Source: Mesoaciditoga sp964503355
Lineage (GTDB): Bacteria; Thermotogota; Thermotogae; Mesoaciditogales; Mesoaciditogaceae
DNA: 13,166 nt
Assembly: GCA_964503355.1 (NCBI GenBank)
Contig: CAZCZS010000046.1
Coordinates: forward strand, 1 to 13,166
Direction: 5' to 3'
Positions 1-7,369 of this stretch are shown here, piece by piece. Position 1 is the first letter of the stretch; every line of letters starts with the position of its first letter. The notes beneath the pieces were generated by a model, which did no database searches, was not told the DNA's origin, and worked only from the letters and a program-made list of their open reading frames with translations. The translations under genes were made by a program, and so were the position numbers.

Positions 1-2
1 AT

Positions 3-608
3 CCTATGGGGAATGTGACATCCGGGATAGCGGTATTCACAAAGTACAAACCCCTTAAAGTTGAAAGATGGTCTTTTCCTGGGGATTACAGTTGGCCAGT
101 CAATCTTTTTCAGCTAAAGAGATGCTTCATTGCCAGTTGGTACAACGTGAAAAATTCAAGCAAAAAATTGGTTTACGTTAATTTACACCTGTCGGCTTTC
201 GATAAAGGTGGAAAATTGAGAAAAGAACAGCTCGATTATTTAAAAAAGTTCATGCTCAATGAATATGAAAAGGGTAACTACGTTGTCGTTGGGGGAGACT
301 GGAATAACATGATGCCAGGAATAACGCTTCATCATTTTAAATTCACAACACCTTTGAAGTACTTGGATATATACATAAATTTCCCAAAAGATTGGACCCC
401 AGCCGGATGGAAATGGGCCTATGATGCCAAAACGCCCAGCTTGCGTTCCGATGAAAAACCATACGTGAAAGGCGAGAACTTCACCACCATCATAGACGGT
501 TTTTTTGTATCACCAAACGTGAAGATCCTATCCGTCAAAACATTTGATCTTGGATTCAAGAACAGCGATCATAACCCAGTTGAGTTGGAAGTTGAATTGG
601 GAAAATAA
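3..608 (+). CDS. Endonuclease/exonuclease/phosphatase family protein, 3' part
   Basis: The reading frame is open to the left edge, so the gene begins outside the window; the ATG at 6 is internal. The visible ~200 residues hold the C-terminal half of the DNase I-like metal-dependent fold. A strand with N-L-H-L precedes a helix; GGDWNN is encoded at 291-308 (the G-D-x-N motif binding phosphate and metal); IDGFFVSP lies near 490-520; SDHNP is encoded at 564-578 and holds the catalytic Asp-His pair. The N-terminal metal-binding Glu must lie upstream and cannot be checked. Members hydrolyse phosphodiester or phosphomonoester bonds in DNA, RNA, inositol phosphates or sphingolipids, and the fragment does not tell which. 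Signal-peptide status is unknown. The CDF gene follows after about 70 bases on the same strand with no terminator between, so the two may be co-transcribed. Confidence 0.85.
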   Translation, partial: PMGNVTSGIAVFTKYKPLKVERWSFPGDYSWPVNLFQLKRCFIASWYNVKNSSKKLVYVNLHLSAFDKGGKLRKEQLDYLKKFMLNEYEKGNYVVVGGDWNNMMPGITLHHFKFTTPLKYLDIYINFPKDWTPAGWKWAYDAKTPSLRSDEKPYVKGENFTTIIDGFFVSPNVKILSVKTFDLGFKNSDHNPVELEVELGK

Positions 609-679
609 AGAGAAAAAACACTTCGTAAAACTTTTGCCAGCACACACCTGTGATGGAAGCGTTCAAGACGGGGGAAGAT

Positions 680-1564
680 ATGGAAAATGGTCGAACTTCA
701 CAAAGTTTAAGTGCCATAAAAATTGGAATATACACGAATACAGTCCTCGCACTGTTGAAAGTGATTTTGGGTATAGTTGGTTTTTCGGTATCGCTGATAG
801 CGGATGGCGTCGATACCACGGCTGATGTTGTAAAATCGATATTCGTTTACAGAGCGGTGAAAATCGCTTCCAAACCTCCTTCAGAAGAATATCCGTATGG
901 ATACGGAAGAGCGGAAACAGTTATAACCAACGTTGTTGGAATGTCGGTCATTTTTGCCGGCGTGCTCATCTTCATGGAGTCCGTGAAAGATTTTGGTCAA
1001 ACACATCCATTGGGGAATTTGATGATATGGGGCGCGAGTACGAGCATCGTTGGAAAGGTGGCCATTTCGGCCTACATGTTTAAGGTGGCAAAAAAGTTCA
1101 ACAATCAAGCTCTCCTTGCCAACGCCAAAGATTATCTCAGCGACGTTTTCGCATCATCAGCTGTACTTGTTGGGGGTTTTTTAATAAATGTAACGCACGT
1201 CTCATACTTCGATCCAATCGCTTCCATCGTTGTTTCGATCGTGATCGCTTACATGGGAGTTGAAATAGTCAAATCTGGAATACCAGAGATAATGGAAAAA
1301 AAAGAAAATGGCGAAATGATAGAAGAAATCTACGAGATTGCCAAAAAGATGCCTTACACCTTTCATCCACATAAAATCAGAATAAGAAAGCTAGGACCAT
1401 ATCACTTGGTGGATTTGCATATAGAATTACCCGGCAATATGAGTTTAAGAAAAGCGCATGAGGTTGTTAGCCATCTTGAAAATGCCATTAAAGAAAGGTT
1501 TCCAAGCGTGAAAGAAGTTACCATTCATGAAGAACCGATAGGTGGTGGAAAAGATGAATGGTAA
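680..1564 (+). CDS. Cation diffusion facilitator (CDF) transporter, probable Mn2+ exporter
   Basis: This is a cation/proton antiporter of the inner membrane, expected to export a divalent metal. From the ATG at 680 it has 294 residues, the usual CDF length, with about six membrane helices and a C-terminal cytoplasmic domain (roughly residues 200-290, with HPHKIRIR, VDLHIEL and VTIHEEP) typical of the family's dimerisation domain. The transport site reads DxxxD in TM2 (Asp45 and Asp49) and DxxxD again in TM5 (Asp151 and Asp155). Zinc exporters usually carry His in one of these motifs; the double DxxxD form is associated with manganese CDFs. The PYGYGRAE segment after TM2 matches the family's PYGHGKxE with His replaced by Tyr. 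The frame also opens at GTG 650 and ATG 653, but neither has a ribosome site; ATG 680 has GGGGGAAG just upstream. The family call is firm, the metal is inferred. Confidence 0.9.
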   Translation: MENGRTSQSLSAIKIGIYTNTVLALLKVILGIVGFSVSLIADGVDTTADVVKSIFVYRAVKIASKPPSEEYPYGYGRAETVITNVVGMSVIFAGVLIFMESVKDFGQTHPLGNLMIWGASTSIVGKVAISAYMFKVAKKFNNQALLANAKDYLSDVFASSAVLVGGFLINVTHVSYFDPIASIVVSIVIAYMGVEIVKSGIPEIMEKKENGEMIEEIYEIAKKMPYTFHPHKIRIRKLGPYHLVDLHIELPGNMSLRKAHEVVSHLENAIKERFPSVKEVTIHEEPIGGGKDEW

Positions 1565-1578
1565 TGCATGCGCTTTTG

Positions 1579-1587
1579 TGGTAAAAT
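1579..1587 (+). promoter_or_regulatory. Candidate extended -10 promoter of the exb operon
   Basis: The sequence TG-g-TAAAAT is an extended -10 element (TGn plus a one-mismatch TATAAT), preceded by a T-rich run. No recognisable -35 lies 16-18 bases upstream. Transcription would start near 1594 and leave a 5' leader of about 70 bases before exbB. It is the best promoter-like site in the 98-base gap between the CDF gene and exbB. It was read by eye only. Confidence 0.4.
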
Positions 1588-1662
1588 ACAAGAAATGCGA
1601 TCGTTATGTTTCAAAGCCAGGCTTGACATCTAAACTTTAAAAAAATTAAGGAGGATGAAAAG

Positions 1663-2304
1663 ATGTCTGTTGGGAATTTCATTCAGGGTGGTGGGCCGAT
1701 TCTGATAGTCATTCTGCTTTTAGCGCTGTTTGGCTTGCTTTTCTTCTTTGAAAGGTTGTTCGTGATACTGAAAGAAAGGGCAGAATTGAAAGTTCTTTCC
1801 GTGAAAGTAAGAAATTCCATCGCTCAAAAGAACATTACGGCCTCCAAACAACATTGCCGAGCTTCTTCAAGCATATTTGGCTCTGTGATGTTGAAAGCCT
1901 TCGATTATTACGAAAAGCAAAAGATCTCGGAATTCGAAAGTGTACTTCAAAGTTTTGTGGAAGATGAAACCTTTAAACTCGAAAAGAATTTCAGATACAT
2001 AAGTATGTCAATATCTCTTTCGCCTCTGCTTGGGTTCTTTGGAACGGTTATAGGAATGGTGCAAGTTTTCAGCGGTATACAAGCTGTGGGAGGCATTTCC
2101 GGTCTCAAGGGGCAAGCTTCATTGGCTCAAGGTATAAGTGTGGCTCTCTATACCACCGTTGCGGGTCTTGCCGTCGCAATAGTTATGGCCATTCTGATGA
2201 CCGTCTTGAGAGAGATCGAAGACAGGTTGATAGGAGATACCGTTGAAGAAATCCGCACCTCTGTTGGGAAGTTGAAATCAATCCCCGCGGAGGAGGTGCA
2301 CTGA
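1663..2304 (+). CDS. exbB: ExbB/TolQ/MotA-type proton channel subunit
   Basis: This is the channel-forming subunit of a proton-motive-force-driven motor in the inner membrane, working with the ExbD and TonB-like proteins encoded next. The 213 residues fit the MotA/TolQ/ExbB family: TM1 at about residues 12-36, a cytoplasmic loop of about 75 residues, then two helices. These carry LLGFFGTVIGM (residues 122-132) and, near the C-terminus, a segment rich in small residues (QGISVALYTTVAGLAVAIV), as in ExbB and TolQ. The ATG at 1663 is set by AAGGAGG at 1648-1654, eight bases upstream. The stop at 2302 lies two bases before the exbD start, so the genes are translationally coupled. ExbB rather than TolQ is chosen because a TonB-like gene, not tolA or tolB, follows; sequence alone does not separate the two. 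Confidence 0.9.
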   Translation: MSVGNFIQGGGPILIVILLLALFGLLFFFERLFVILKERAELKVLSVKVRNSIAQKNITASKQHCRASSSIFGSVMLKAFDYYEKQKISEFESVLQSFVEDETFKLEKNFRYISMSISLSPLLGFFGTVIGMVQVFSGIQAVGGISGLKGQASLAQGISVALYTTVAGLAVAIVMAILMTVLREIEDRLIGDTVEEIRTSVGKLKSIPAEEVH

Positions 2305-2306
2305 AA

Positions 2307-2720
2307 TTGAGAAGGAGGTCCAACGGCGCGGAGGATTTCAGAATAGAACTCACCTCTTTGGTGGATATCATGTTTCTTCTCATCCTCTTTTTGGTTTTAA
2401 CCACGACCTTCACCGTGAATCAAGGGAAATTCAACGTGAAATTACCCGGCGCCGTTACAAGTACCTCTGAGGTTCAGCAGAACAAAGTGCTTACCATCAT
2501 CGTTACAGCCAACGATGAGGTGTATTTGGGTAGTAAAAAAGTGGGACTCGAGGGCTTGCTGAATGAGATTTCAAAGTACGTTCAACAAAATGGAGCACCG
2601 AAGGCCGTTTATTTGAAAGCCGATAAAGATGCGAGATATGGGATTATCGTGAAGGTTATGGATGTTTTAAGAACTCAAAAGATTTTCAACATAAACTTGA
2701 TAGTTAAAAAACTCCAATGA
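2307..2720 (+). CDS. exbD: ExbD/TolR-type biopolymer transport protein
   Basis: This is the second motor subunit, anchored in the inner membrane with a periplasmic domain. It has 137 residues, the family's usual size: a short basic N-terminus, one membrane helix at about residues 15-35 and a periplasmic domain. The segment LTSLVDIMFLLILFLVL matches the ExbD/TolR signature, and Asp20 within it is the equivalent of the membrane aspartate that carries protons. The periplasmic part ends with the expected pattern of a beta-alpha repeat (YLKADKDARYGIIVKVMDVLR). The start is TTG at 2307, chosen because GGAGGAGGTG at 2289-2298 lies eight bases upstream and inside the end of exbB. The gap to exbB is two bases. 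Confidence 0.92.
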   Translation: MRRRSNGAEDFRIELTSLVDIMFLLILFLVLTTTFTVNQGKFNVKLPGAVTSTSEVQQNKVLTIIVTANDEVYLGSKKVGLEGLLNEISKYVQQNGAPKAVYLKADKDARYGIIVKVMDVLRTQKIFNINLIVKKLQ

Positions 2721-2739
2721 GATTGGAGATGAGTCAACG

Positions 2740-3507
2740 TTGAGATACGTGACATCAGGTGTGTTAGCGGCGATTATAGAACTGCTGTTGCTTGTTGGGG
2801 TGGTGGGGATGGTGAATTCTTCGCCAAAGAAGATCGTGACTTATCCTCAGGTGATATCGATAAATCTTACCGCCGCACCAACTGTTTCCGTTCAGGCTCC
2901 TGCGAAAGCCCGCACCGAAGAAAAGGGCGAGAACGGTTCGGCTCCTCTAACAGAAGAAGAAATGAAGCTCATCTCCGCTTTGAAAAAAATTCCTGCTCAG
3001 GTTCAAAGAAAAAAAGGAAATCCCCATGGTGTAGCACATGTTAAGTTGTATGAAGAGAGCGCCACTTCCACACTAAACGCTTCTTCCAATAAGGAGTTCA
3101 CGATTCCTCCATCGCAAATTAATCCGATCATTCCCAAAAGCTTCAATCCTCAGATAGCTCAGGTGAATGCAAGCGTAACATCCGTTTACACATTTTCAAG
3201 CTTGATCAACCTTGGTATTCCAAATTTTCAAGAGATAGAATCGAGCATGAAGAAGGACTACGAACTCGCCCTAGCCAAGCTTCCAACGGAAAAAGCTTAC
3301 ACGCTTGGTGGAATGGTGAAAGGAATCGTGGAGGTTCAGACGGATGGAAGCGTTCGAGTTCAAAAGATAATAAGCTCGCCAAGCGTAACCTTAACCGATA
3401 TCTACGTGAGGAACATAGAAAAGTTGGTAACCTTTCCGCGAAGCTTTGCACTTAAAGATATAGAAATAGATGCCCTTTTCAATCCGACATCGAAAAGTGT
3501 AAAGTGA
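2740..3507 (+). CDS. TonB-like periplasmic energy-transducing protein
   Basis: A single N-terminal membrane helix (about residues 6-25) is followed by a long periplasmic region and a small C-terminal domain. That domain (about 186-250) reads GGMVKGIVEV-QTDGSVRV-QKIISSPS and then NIEKLVTFPRSF, with Phe232-Pro233. This matches the TonB C-terminal pattern of G-x-V-x-V, DGxV, a serine turn, a helix and a final F-P strand. The linker (30-185) is rich in Ser, Thr, Ala, Lys and Glu, and lacks the long Pro-Glu/Pro-Lys repeats of E. coli TonB. The protein should reach across the periplasm and pass ExbB-ExbD energy to an outer-membrane partner. The start is TTG at 2740 with GGAG at 2725-2728. It follows exbD by 19 bases. 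TonB-like is inferred from the C-terminal pattern and position; a TolA-like role is the alternative. Confidence 0.75.
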   Translation: MRYVTSGVLAAIIELLLLVGVVGMVNSSPKKIVTYPQVISINLTAAPTVSVQAPAKARTEEKGENGSAPLTEEEMKLISALKKIPAQVQRKKGNPHGVAHVKLYEESATSTLNASSNKEFTIPPSQINPIIPKSFNPQIAQVNASVTSVYTFSSLINLGIPNFQEIESSMKKDYELALAKLPTEKAYTLGGMVKGIVEVQTDGSVRVQKIISSPSVTLTDIYVRNIEKLVTFPRSFALKDIEIDALFNPTSKSVK

Positions 3508-3513
3508 ACTTCT

Positions 3514-4953
3514 TTACCACCGTGTCGTGAGCTGAGTGCTGTTGAGAGGGATAAAATCGTATTTCGTCATGATTTCCCTGACATCTTCTTTTGCGTATAT
3601 TCGTACCAATTGGAGCATATTGCCAGACATGAGTTTGTAAGTTGGATATGCTTTTTCGAATTCTTCAAAGGTCATGACCTTCCCCTGTGCGTTATTTATG
3701 TAAACGCTGTTTGAAAGAAATTCATCCGGATGTACCAACGTCAGTTTGTAGGGAGTGTCAACCACGAAGATATCTTCGAATTTCTTCAAAATACGTTTAA
3801 CTTTCTCCACGTCCTCTTCGTTTACCTTTTTGTTTTCCAAGGCGGAGATCATCTTCTTTTTCATCTCTTCCAGCTTTTCCTCTCCGAGAGATTTGGAAAC
3901 GGTGCTCGGATCTATGCCAGTCGTGGAAAACGGTATTTCAACTATTAATTTCCAAAGATCCCTTCTTTTGAGTCTTTGAATTATCTCATGGGCCTCCTTT
4001 AGGTCTTTAGAAGGTTTATCCGTCTGAAAAAAGAGCATCTCCGTTCTTTCCACCACGTAATTGTCCGTTAATTGCAGAAACTCATCGAGATCACTCAAGG
4101 ATTTTTTGAAGTCTAAGAACTTCATGGATTTTTTCAAAAGCTCCTGTATCATCATATCAGCAGCTCGTGAAGTTTTGTGAAAATAGACGTTTTTGTACAT
4201 CATGAACCTTCCAAAAAGCACCGTGTAGATATCATCAACGACTTTCACGTTGTAAGATAAAACGTCTTTTCCCTCTGAAGATTTCAATATGGAAGAATTT
4301 CTGATTATCCTATCAAGGGGAACGGTTCCATAATGTTTTACACCACTGAAATAGGCGTCTCTCAAAACAAAATCCATCCTATCCGCCCCTAACGGGCCTT
4401 GTACGATGTTGAAGAGAGGATCTCCAAATTTTTCTCCCACGAATATCTCATTTACCTTTTCAACCAATTCCTCGAATGGTTTTTTTGGAAGTTGACCGAA
4501 GATCAATTCCAGATCTTCTAAAACGTGGTTTTTGAACATCTTTGGAGAATTTTCAAATTTAGACTTCATGTATTGGGGTAATTTTTCCAAGAGTAAATGT
4601 TCTCGAAACTGATCGTGACCTTCGGTGTATCCAAGTGAGGAATAGACAACGTCATCGAACTGATGGCTGAAAGGTCCGTGGCCCGCATCATGTAAAAGTC
4701 CAGCGAGTCTGCAAAGTCTGAAGTTGGGAGAATTTTCACCGAAAAGGTGTGCGGCGTACAATCCAGCCACATGCATCACGCCTAAAGAATGTGAAAATCT
4801 CGTGTGGGTAGCGGACGGGTAACTCATCTGAGCGCCGGCCAATTGTGAAAGCATTCTCAGCCTTTGAACTACGGGAGAGTCCACGACGAGTATTTCAAGT
4901 GGATACAAAAATATTTCCGAATAAAGCGGATCGCGCGATACTTTGTGATACAA
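3514..4953 (-). CDS. HD-domain phosphohydrolase (dNTPase / SAMHD1-like family, COG1078 type)
   Basis: This is a cytoplasmic metal-dependent phosphohydrolase of 479 residues. The motif RFSHSLG (Arg52, His55), then HDAGHGPFSH (His88-Asp89, His92, His97) and ADRMDFVLRD (Asp191) give the four metal ligands H, HD and D, in the same context as SAMHD1 and bacterial dGTPase relatives (R-F-E-H-S-L-G; H-D-x-G-H-G-P-F-S-H; D-x-D-x-x-D-Y). Family members cleave dNTPs to deoxynucleosides plus triphosphate; the substrate here is not shown. The C-terminal half (about 240-479) is helical and charged, as in COG1078 proteins. The start is TTG at 4953, supported by AGAGG eight bases upstream on the minus strand; no ATG lies nearby in frame. 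The gene converges on the tonB-like gene with a six-base gap and is divergent from the antiporter gene. Confidence 0.9.
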   Translation of the reverse strand: MYHKVSRDPLYSEIFLYPLEILVVDSPVVQRLRMLSQLAGAQMSYPSATHTRFSHSLGVMHVAGLYAAHLFGENSPNFRLCRLAGLLHDAGHGPFSHQFDDVVYSSLGYTEGHDQFREHLLLEKLPQYMKSKFENSPKMFKNHVLEDLELIFGQLPKKPFEELVEKVNEIFVGEKFGDPLFNIVQGPLGADRMDFVLRDAYFSGVKHYGTVPLDRIIRNSSILKSSEGKDVLSYNVKVVDDIYTVLFGRFMMYKNVYFHKTSRAADMMIQELLKKSMKFLDFKKSLSDLDEFLQLTDNYVVERTEMLFFQTDKPSKDLKEAHEIIQRLKRRDLWKLIVEIPFSTTGIDPSTVSKSLGEEKLEEMKKKMISALENKKVNEEDVEKVKRILKKFEDIFVVDTPYKLTLVHPDEFLSNSVYINNAQGKVMTFEEFEKAYPTYKLMSGNMLQLVRIYAKEDVREIMTKYDFIPLNSTQLTTRW

Positions 4954-4997
4954 TTGAATCGCCTCTTTCCAAAATTCAACGCTTGTTCATCTGTTCA

Positions 4998-5006
4998 ATT
5001 TTAACA
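4998..5006 (-). promoter_or_regulatory. Candidate extended -10 promoter of the HD phosphohydrolase gene
   Basis: On the minus strand the sequence is TG-t-TAAAAT, an extended -10. No good -35 is present 16-18 bases upstream. Transcription would start near 4991, giving a leader of about 40 bases before the TTG start. The site lies in the short gap shared with the divergent antiporter gene. It was read by eye. Confidence 0.4.
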
Positions 5007-5023
5007 CTTTCGGAGGGATGATC

Positions 5024-5962
5024 TTGTACTTGATTTTTCAATTCGGTATTTTGGTGGCAGCTTTGATACTTCTCGAAAGGGGAGCCGATTGGCTTGTGGA
5101 GGGCTCTTCATCACTTGCCACCAGATTTCACGTTTCGGAATTGTTCATAGGTTTAACGATAGTGGCATTTGGAACAAGCGCTCCCGAACTCGCCGTAAGT
5201 CTTGTTGGAGCCATTCAACATAAAGGTGGAATAGCTCTCGGAAACGTCGTGGGATCAAACATCGCCAACGTTGCATTGATATTGGGATTAACCCTCTTAG
5301 TGGGAAAGATAACCGTTAAAAGAAAAACACTTTTTTATGAAATGCCTCTTATGATCGTCTCTCAACTTTCAGCCAGTATGCTCTTTCTGAAGAGCGGATA
5401 CTTGGATTATCACGATGGAATCGTGCTTTTGTCCTTTCTTATGATATTTTTAACTTACGCCTTAAAAACATCGAAAATGGAAATAATGAAAGAAATCGAA
5501 GTTTCGACCAGAAGTTTGCTTTCTTCATCACTTTTTACACTTTTAGGTTTGACGGGAGTGACGGTTGGTGGAGAACTCGCCGTTTATTCGGCGGTGAACA
5601 TAGCCAGAAGCTTTCACGTAAGCGAAACGCTCATAGCCACAACGATAATCGCGTTTGGTACAAGCGTTCCAGAGCTTGCGACTTCGTTGAAAGCCGCGTT
5701 GAAATTGAGAAAAGATCTTGCGATAGGAAATGTGATAGGCTCCAACATGTTCAACATTCTTGGAGTGTTGGGAATTTCTTCGCTTTTCTATCCGATAAAA
5801 CCGGATAGAAATGTGAACGGCGATCTTCTTTTCATGAACGGCATTGGAATTTTGCTGCTGTTTATATTTTTCAACAAGAACAAGAGTGCGAAAAGATGGA
5901 AGGGAATACTTCTCATTCTTTCTTACGTGCTGTTCATAGTCTATGGTTTGACGACAAGATGA
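5024..5962 (+). CDS. Na+/Ca2+ antiporter, CaCA family (YrbG-like)
   Basis: This is an inner-membrane cation antiporter of the K+-independent CaCA family, about 10 hydrophobic helices in about 312 residues, close to E. coli YrbG. Two inverted alpha-repeats are plain. Numbered from ATG 5018, repeat 1 has AFGTSAPE (50-57, Glu57) and GNVVGSN (76-82). Repeat 2 has AFGTSVPE (213-220, Glu220) and GNVIGSN (238-244). These Glu, Ser and Asn residues line the ion sites in the family. Start choice: GGAGG at 5012-5016 is only one base from ATG 5018 but seven bases from the in-frame TTG at 5024, so TTG 5024 is preferred; the two differ by two residues. The transglutaminase-like gene follows after 36 bases. 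Calcium is the usual substrate, but sodium, potassium or manganese specificity cannot be read from sequence. Confidence 0.9.
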   Translation: MYLIFQFGILVAALILLERGADWLVEGSSSLATRFHVSELFIGLTIVAFGTSAPELAVSLVGAIQHKGGIALGNVVGSNIANVALILGLTLLVGKITVKRKTLFYEMPLMIVSQLSASMLFLKSGYLDYHDGIVLLSFLMIFLTYALKTSKMEIMKEIEVSTRSLLSSSLFTLLGLTGVTVGGELAVYSAVNIARSFHVSETLIATTIIAFGTSVPELATSLKAALKLRKDLAIGNVIGSNMFNILGVLGISSLFYPIKPDRNVNGDLLFMNGIGILLLFIFFNKNKSAKRWKGILLILSYVLFIVYGLTTR

Positions 5963-5998
5963 ACGAAGATGAATGAATGTCGAAGGGAGGAATGAAGG

Positions 5999-7336
5999 AT
6001 GGAATTCTTGAATGTTCCGCTACCCCAAAGCGTTTTAAGAGAAGAAGGAAAAGGGAATTTCAAAAAAGCCATTCAAATCGTTGACGAACTTTTAAAAAGA
6101 GACTTGCCAGAGATGTTAAAAAAGAGGTTGCAATACGAACCTGAAAGGATATACCGTCTTATTGAGGATTATCCCTTTGATGAAGAGGGTGCCCTGGAAA
6201 AGATGAAATCGATCGGCGTAAATGAAGATGAATTTTATAGACATGTGGAACATGAAGATGTGGACTATCTGCTCGTTGAAGGAGAAAAGAAGTTCGAAAG
6301 AAGATTTTTGGAGAATTTCATTTTCAAATTTCCCGATTACGCTCCAGATATCAAAGATGATGAGCACGCCGAAGTAAAAAATCTTGTAAATCGTAGAATA
6401 GATGAACTCATCGAAGGAGACAAACCAAAGAAATACAGAGTCGAAGCGCGTATATCGTTGACACTCAAAAAAGATTACAAAGGCAACAAAGTGAGGTGCT
6501 GGCTTCCGATCCCAAAATTAGAAAGCCCAATTGAACGAGTGGATTTTGTAGAATGTAACGCCGAGTGTAAACGCTCTCGAGATGATTCTACGAACATGAC
6601 AGTTTACATGGAGGGAAAACCGAAAGCGGGAACGACGTTCGAAGTGCGATTTCAATACGTTTTGCGCGAACAGATGAATAGTATCCATGTGGAAAACGTT
6701 AAAAATGTTGACGAAAGACGAATAGAAAGCGGTTTTTTGAGAGAAAAACCACCTCATATCGTTTTTTCAAAATACCTTATCGCTTTAACGAACGAAATCG
6801 TGAAAGATGAGAAAAACCCTTATCTTAAAGCGAAGAGAATATACGATTGGATGACAAAAAACGTGGATTATTCTTATATGAATCCATACAGTGTGTACGA
6901 TGGTTCTCTTGCCGAATTTGCGGCGGTCAATTTAAGGGGAGATTGCGGCGTAAAGGCTTTACTTTTCATAACCATGTGTAGGATAGCGGGAATACCAGCC
7001 AAATGGCAGTCTGGGTGGTTTATCACGCCAAATTACGCCGGCCCACACGATTGGGCGTACTTCCACGTTGAACCGTACGGCTGGCTTCCGGCAGATCTTT
7101 CATTTGGAGGTGCGAGAAAAGACAACGAAAAAAGAAGGAGTTTCTATTTTGGAAATATGGATGCTTTTAGAATGGTTGCAAATTCAGAGTTCATGGCACC
7201 CTTTTATCCAAAGAAAAGGTTCATTCGATCTGATCCGTACGACAATCAAGTTGGAGAAGTTGAAACGGATAAAGAAAACATCTACTACGATGGATTCGAT
7301 TACAAAATAGAAGTTTTGAACTTCGAAGAAATGTAA
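5999..7336 (+). CDS. Transglutaminase-like cysteine protein, cytoplasmic
   Basis: The 445-residue protein has a papain/transglutaminase-like core in its C-terminal half. The core reads LRGDCGVKALLF (Cys316), then PHDWAYFHVEPYGW (His350), then LPADLSFGG (Asp366); order and spacing fit the Cys-His-Asp triad of COG1305 proteins. Upstream, about residues 143-225 look beta-rich (YRVEARISLTL, VRCWLPIP, TFEVRFQYVL), the Ig-like domain that often precedes this core. The first 140 residues are charged and helical and match nothing I know. There is no signal peptide or membrane segment, so it should act in the cytoplasm, as a protease, amidase or cross-linking enzyme; the substrate is unknown. GGGAGG at 5985-5990 sets the ATG at 5999. 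It follows the antiporter gene by 36 bases and is probably co-transcribed, with the hairpin terminator directly after its stop. Confidence 0.88.
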   Translation: MEFLNVPLPQSVLREEGKGNFKKAIQIVDELLKRDLPEMLKKRLQYEPERIYRLIEDYPFDEEGALEKMKSIGVNEDEFYRHVEHEDVDYLLVEGEKKFERRFLENFIFKFPDYAPDIKDDEHAEVKNLVNRRIDELIEGDKPKKYRVEARISLTLKKDYKGNKVRCWLPIPKLESPIERVDFVECNAECKRSRDDSTNMTVYMEGKPKAGTTFEVRFQYVLREQMNSIHVENVKNVDERRIESGFLREKPPHIVFSKYLIALTNEIVKDEKNPYLKAKRIYDWMTKNVDYSYMNPYSVYDGSLAEFAAVNLRGDCGVKALLFITMCRIAGIPAKWQSGWFITPNYAGPHDWAYFHVEPYGWLPADLSFGGARKDNEKRRSFYFGNMDAFRMVANSEFMAPFYPKKRFIRSDPYDNQVGEVETDKENIYYDGFDYKIEVLNFEEM

Positions 7337-7362
7337 AAGCCGGGAAAAATTCCCGGCTTTTT
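7335..7362. terminator. Bidirectional intrinsic terminator
   Basis: A perfect hairpin: AGCCGGGAA and TTCCCGGCT pair around a three-base AAA loop, extended outward by A-T pairs. A T run follows on the + strand, and the A run on the left becomes a T run on the - strand. It begins inside the stop codon of the transglutaminase-like gene (7334-7336) and lies eight bases past the stop of the convergent outer-membrane protein gene (7370), so it can end both transcripts. Confidence 0.93.
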
Positions 7363-7369
7363 GCTGTGC

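Noticed and set aside
1614..1628. AAGCC-A-GGCTT inverted repeat overlapping a TTGACA hexamer upstream of exbB
   Set aside because: The hexamer has no -10 at 16-18 bases (TTAAGG instead, inside the ribosome site), and the five-base arms with one central base are too short to call an operator. No Fur-like box was found.
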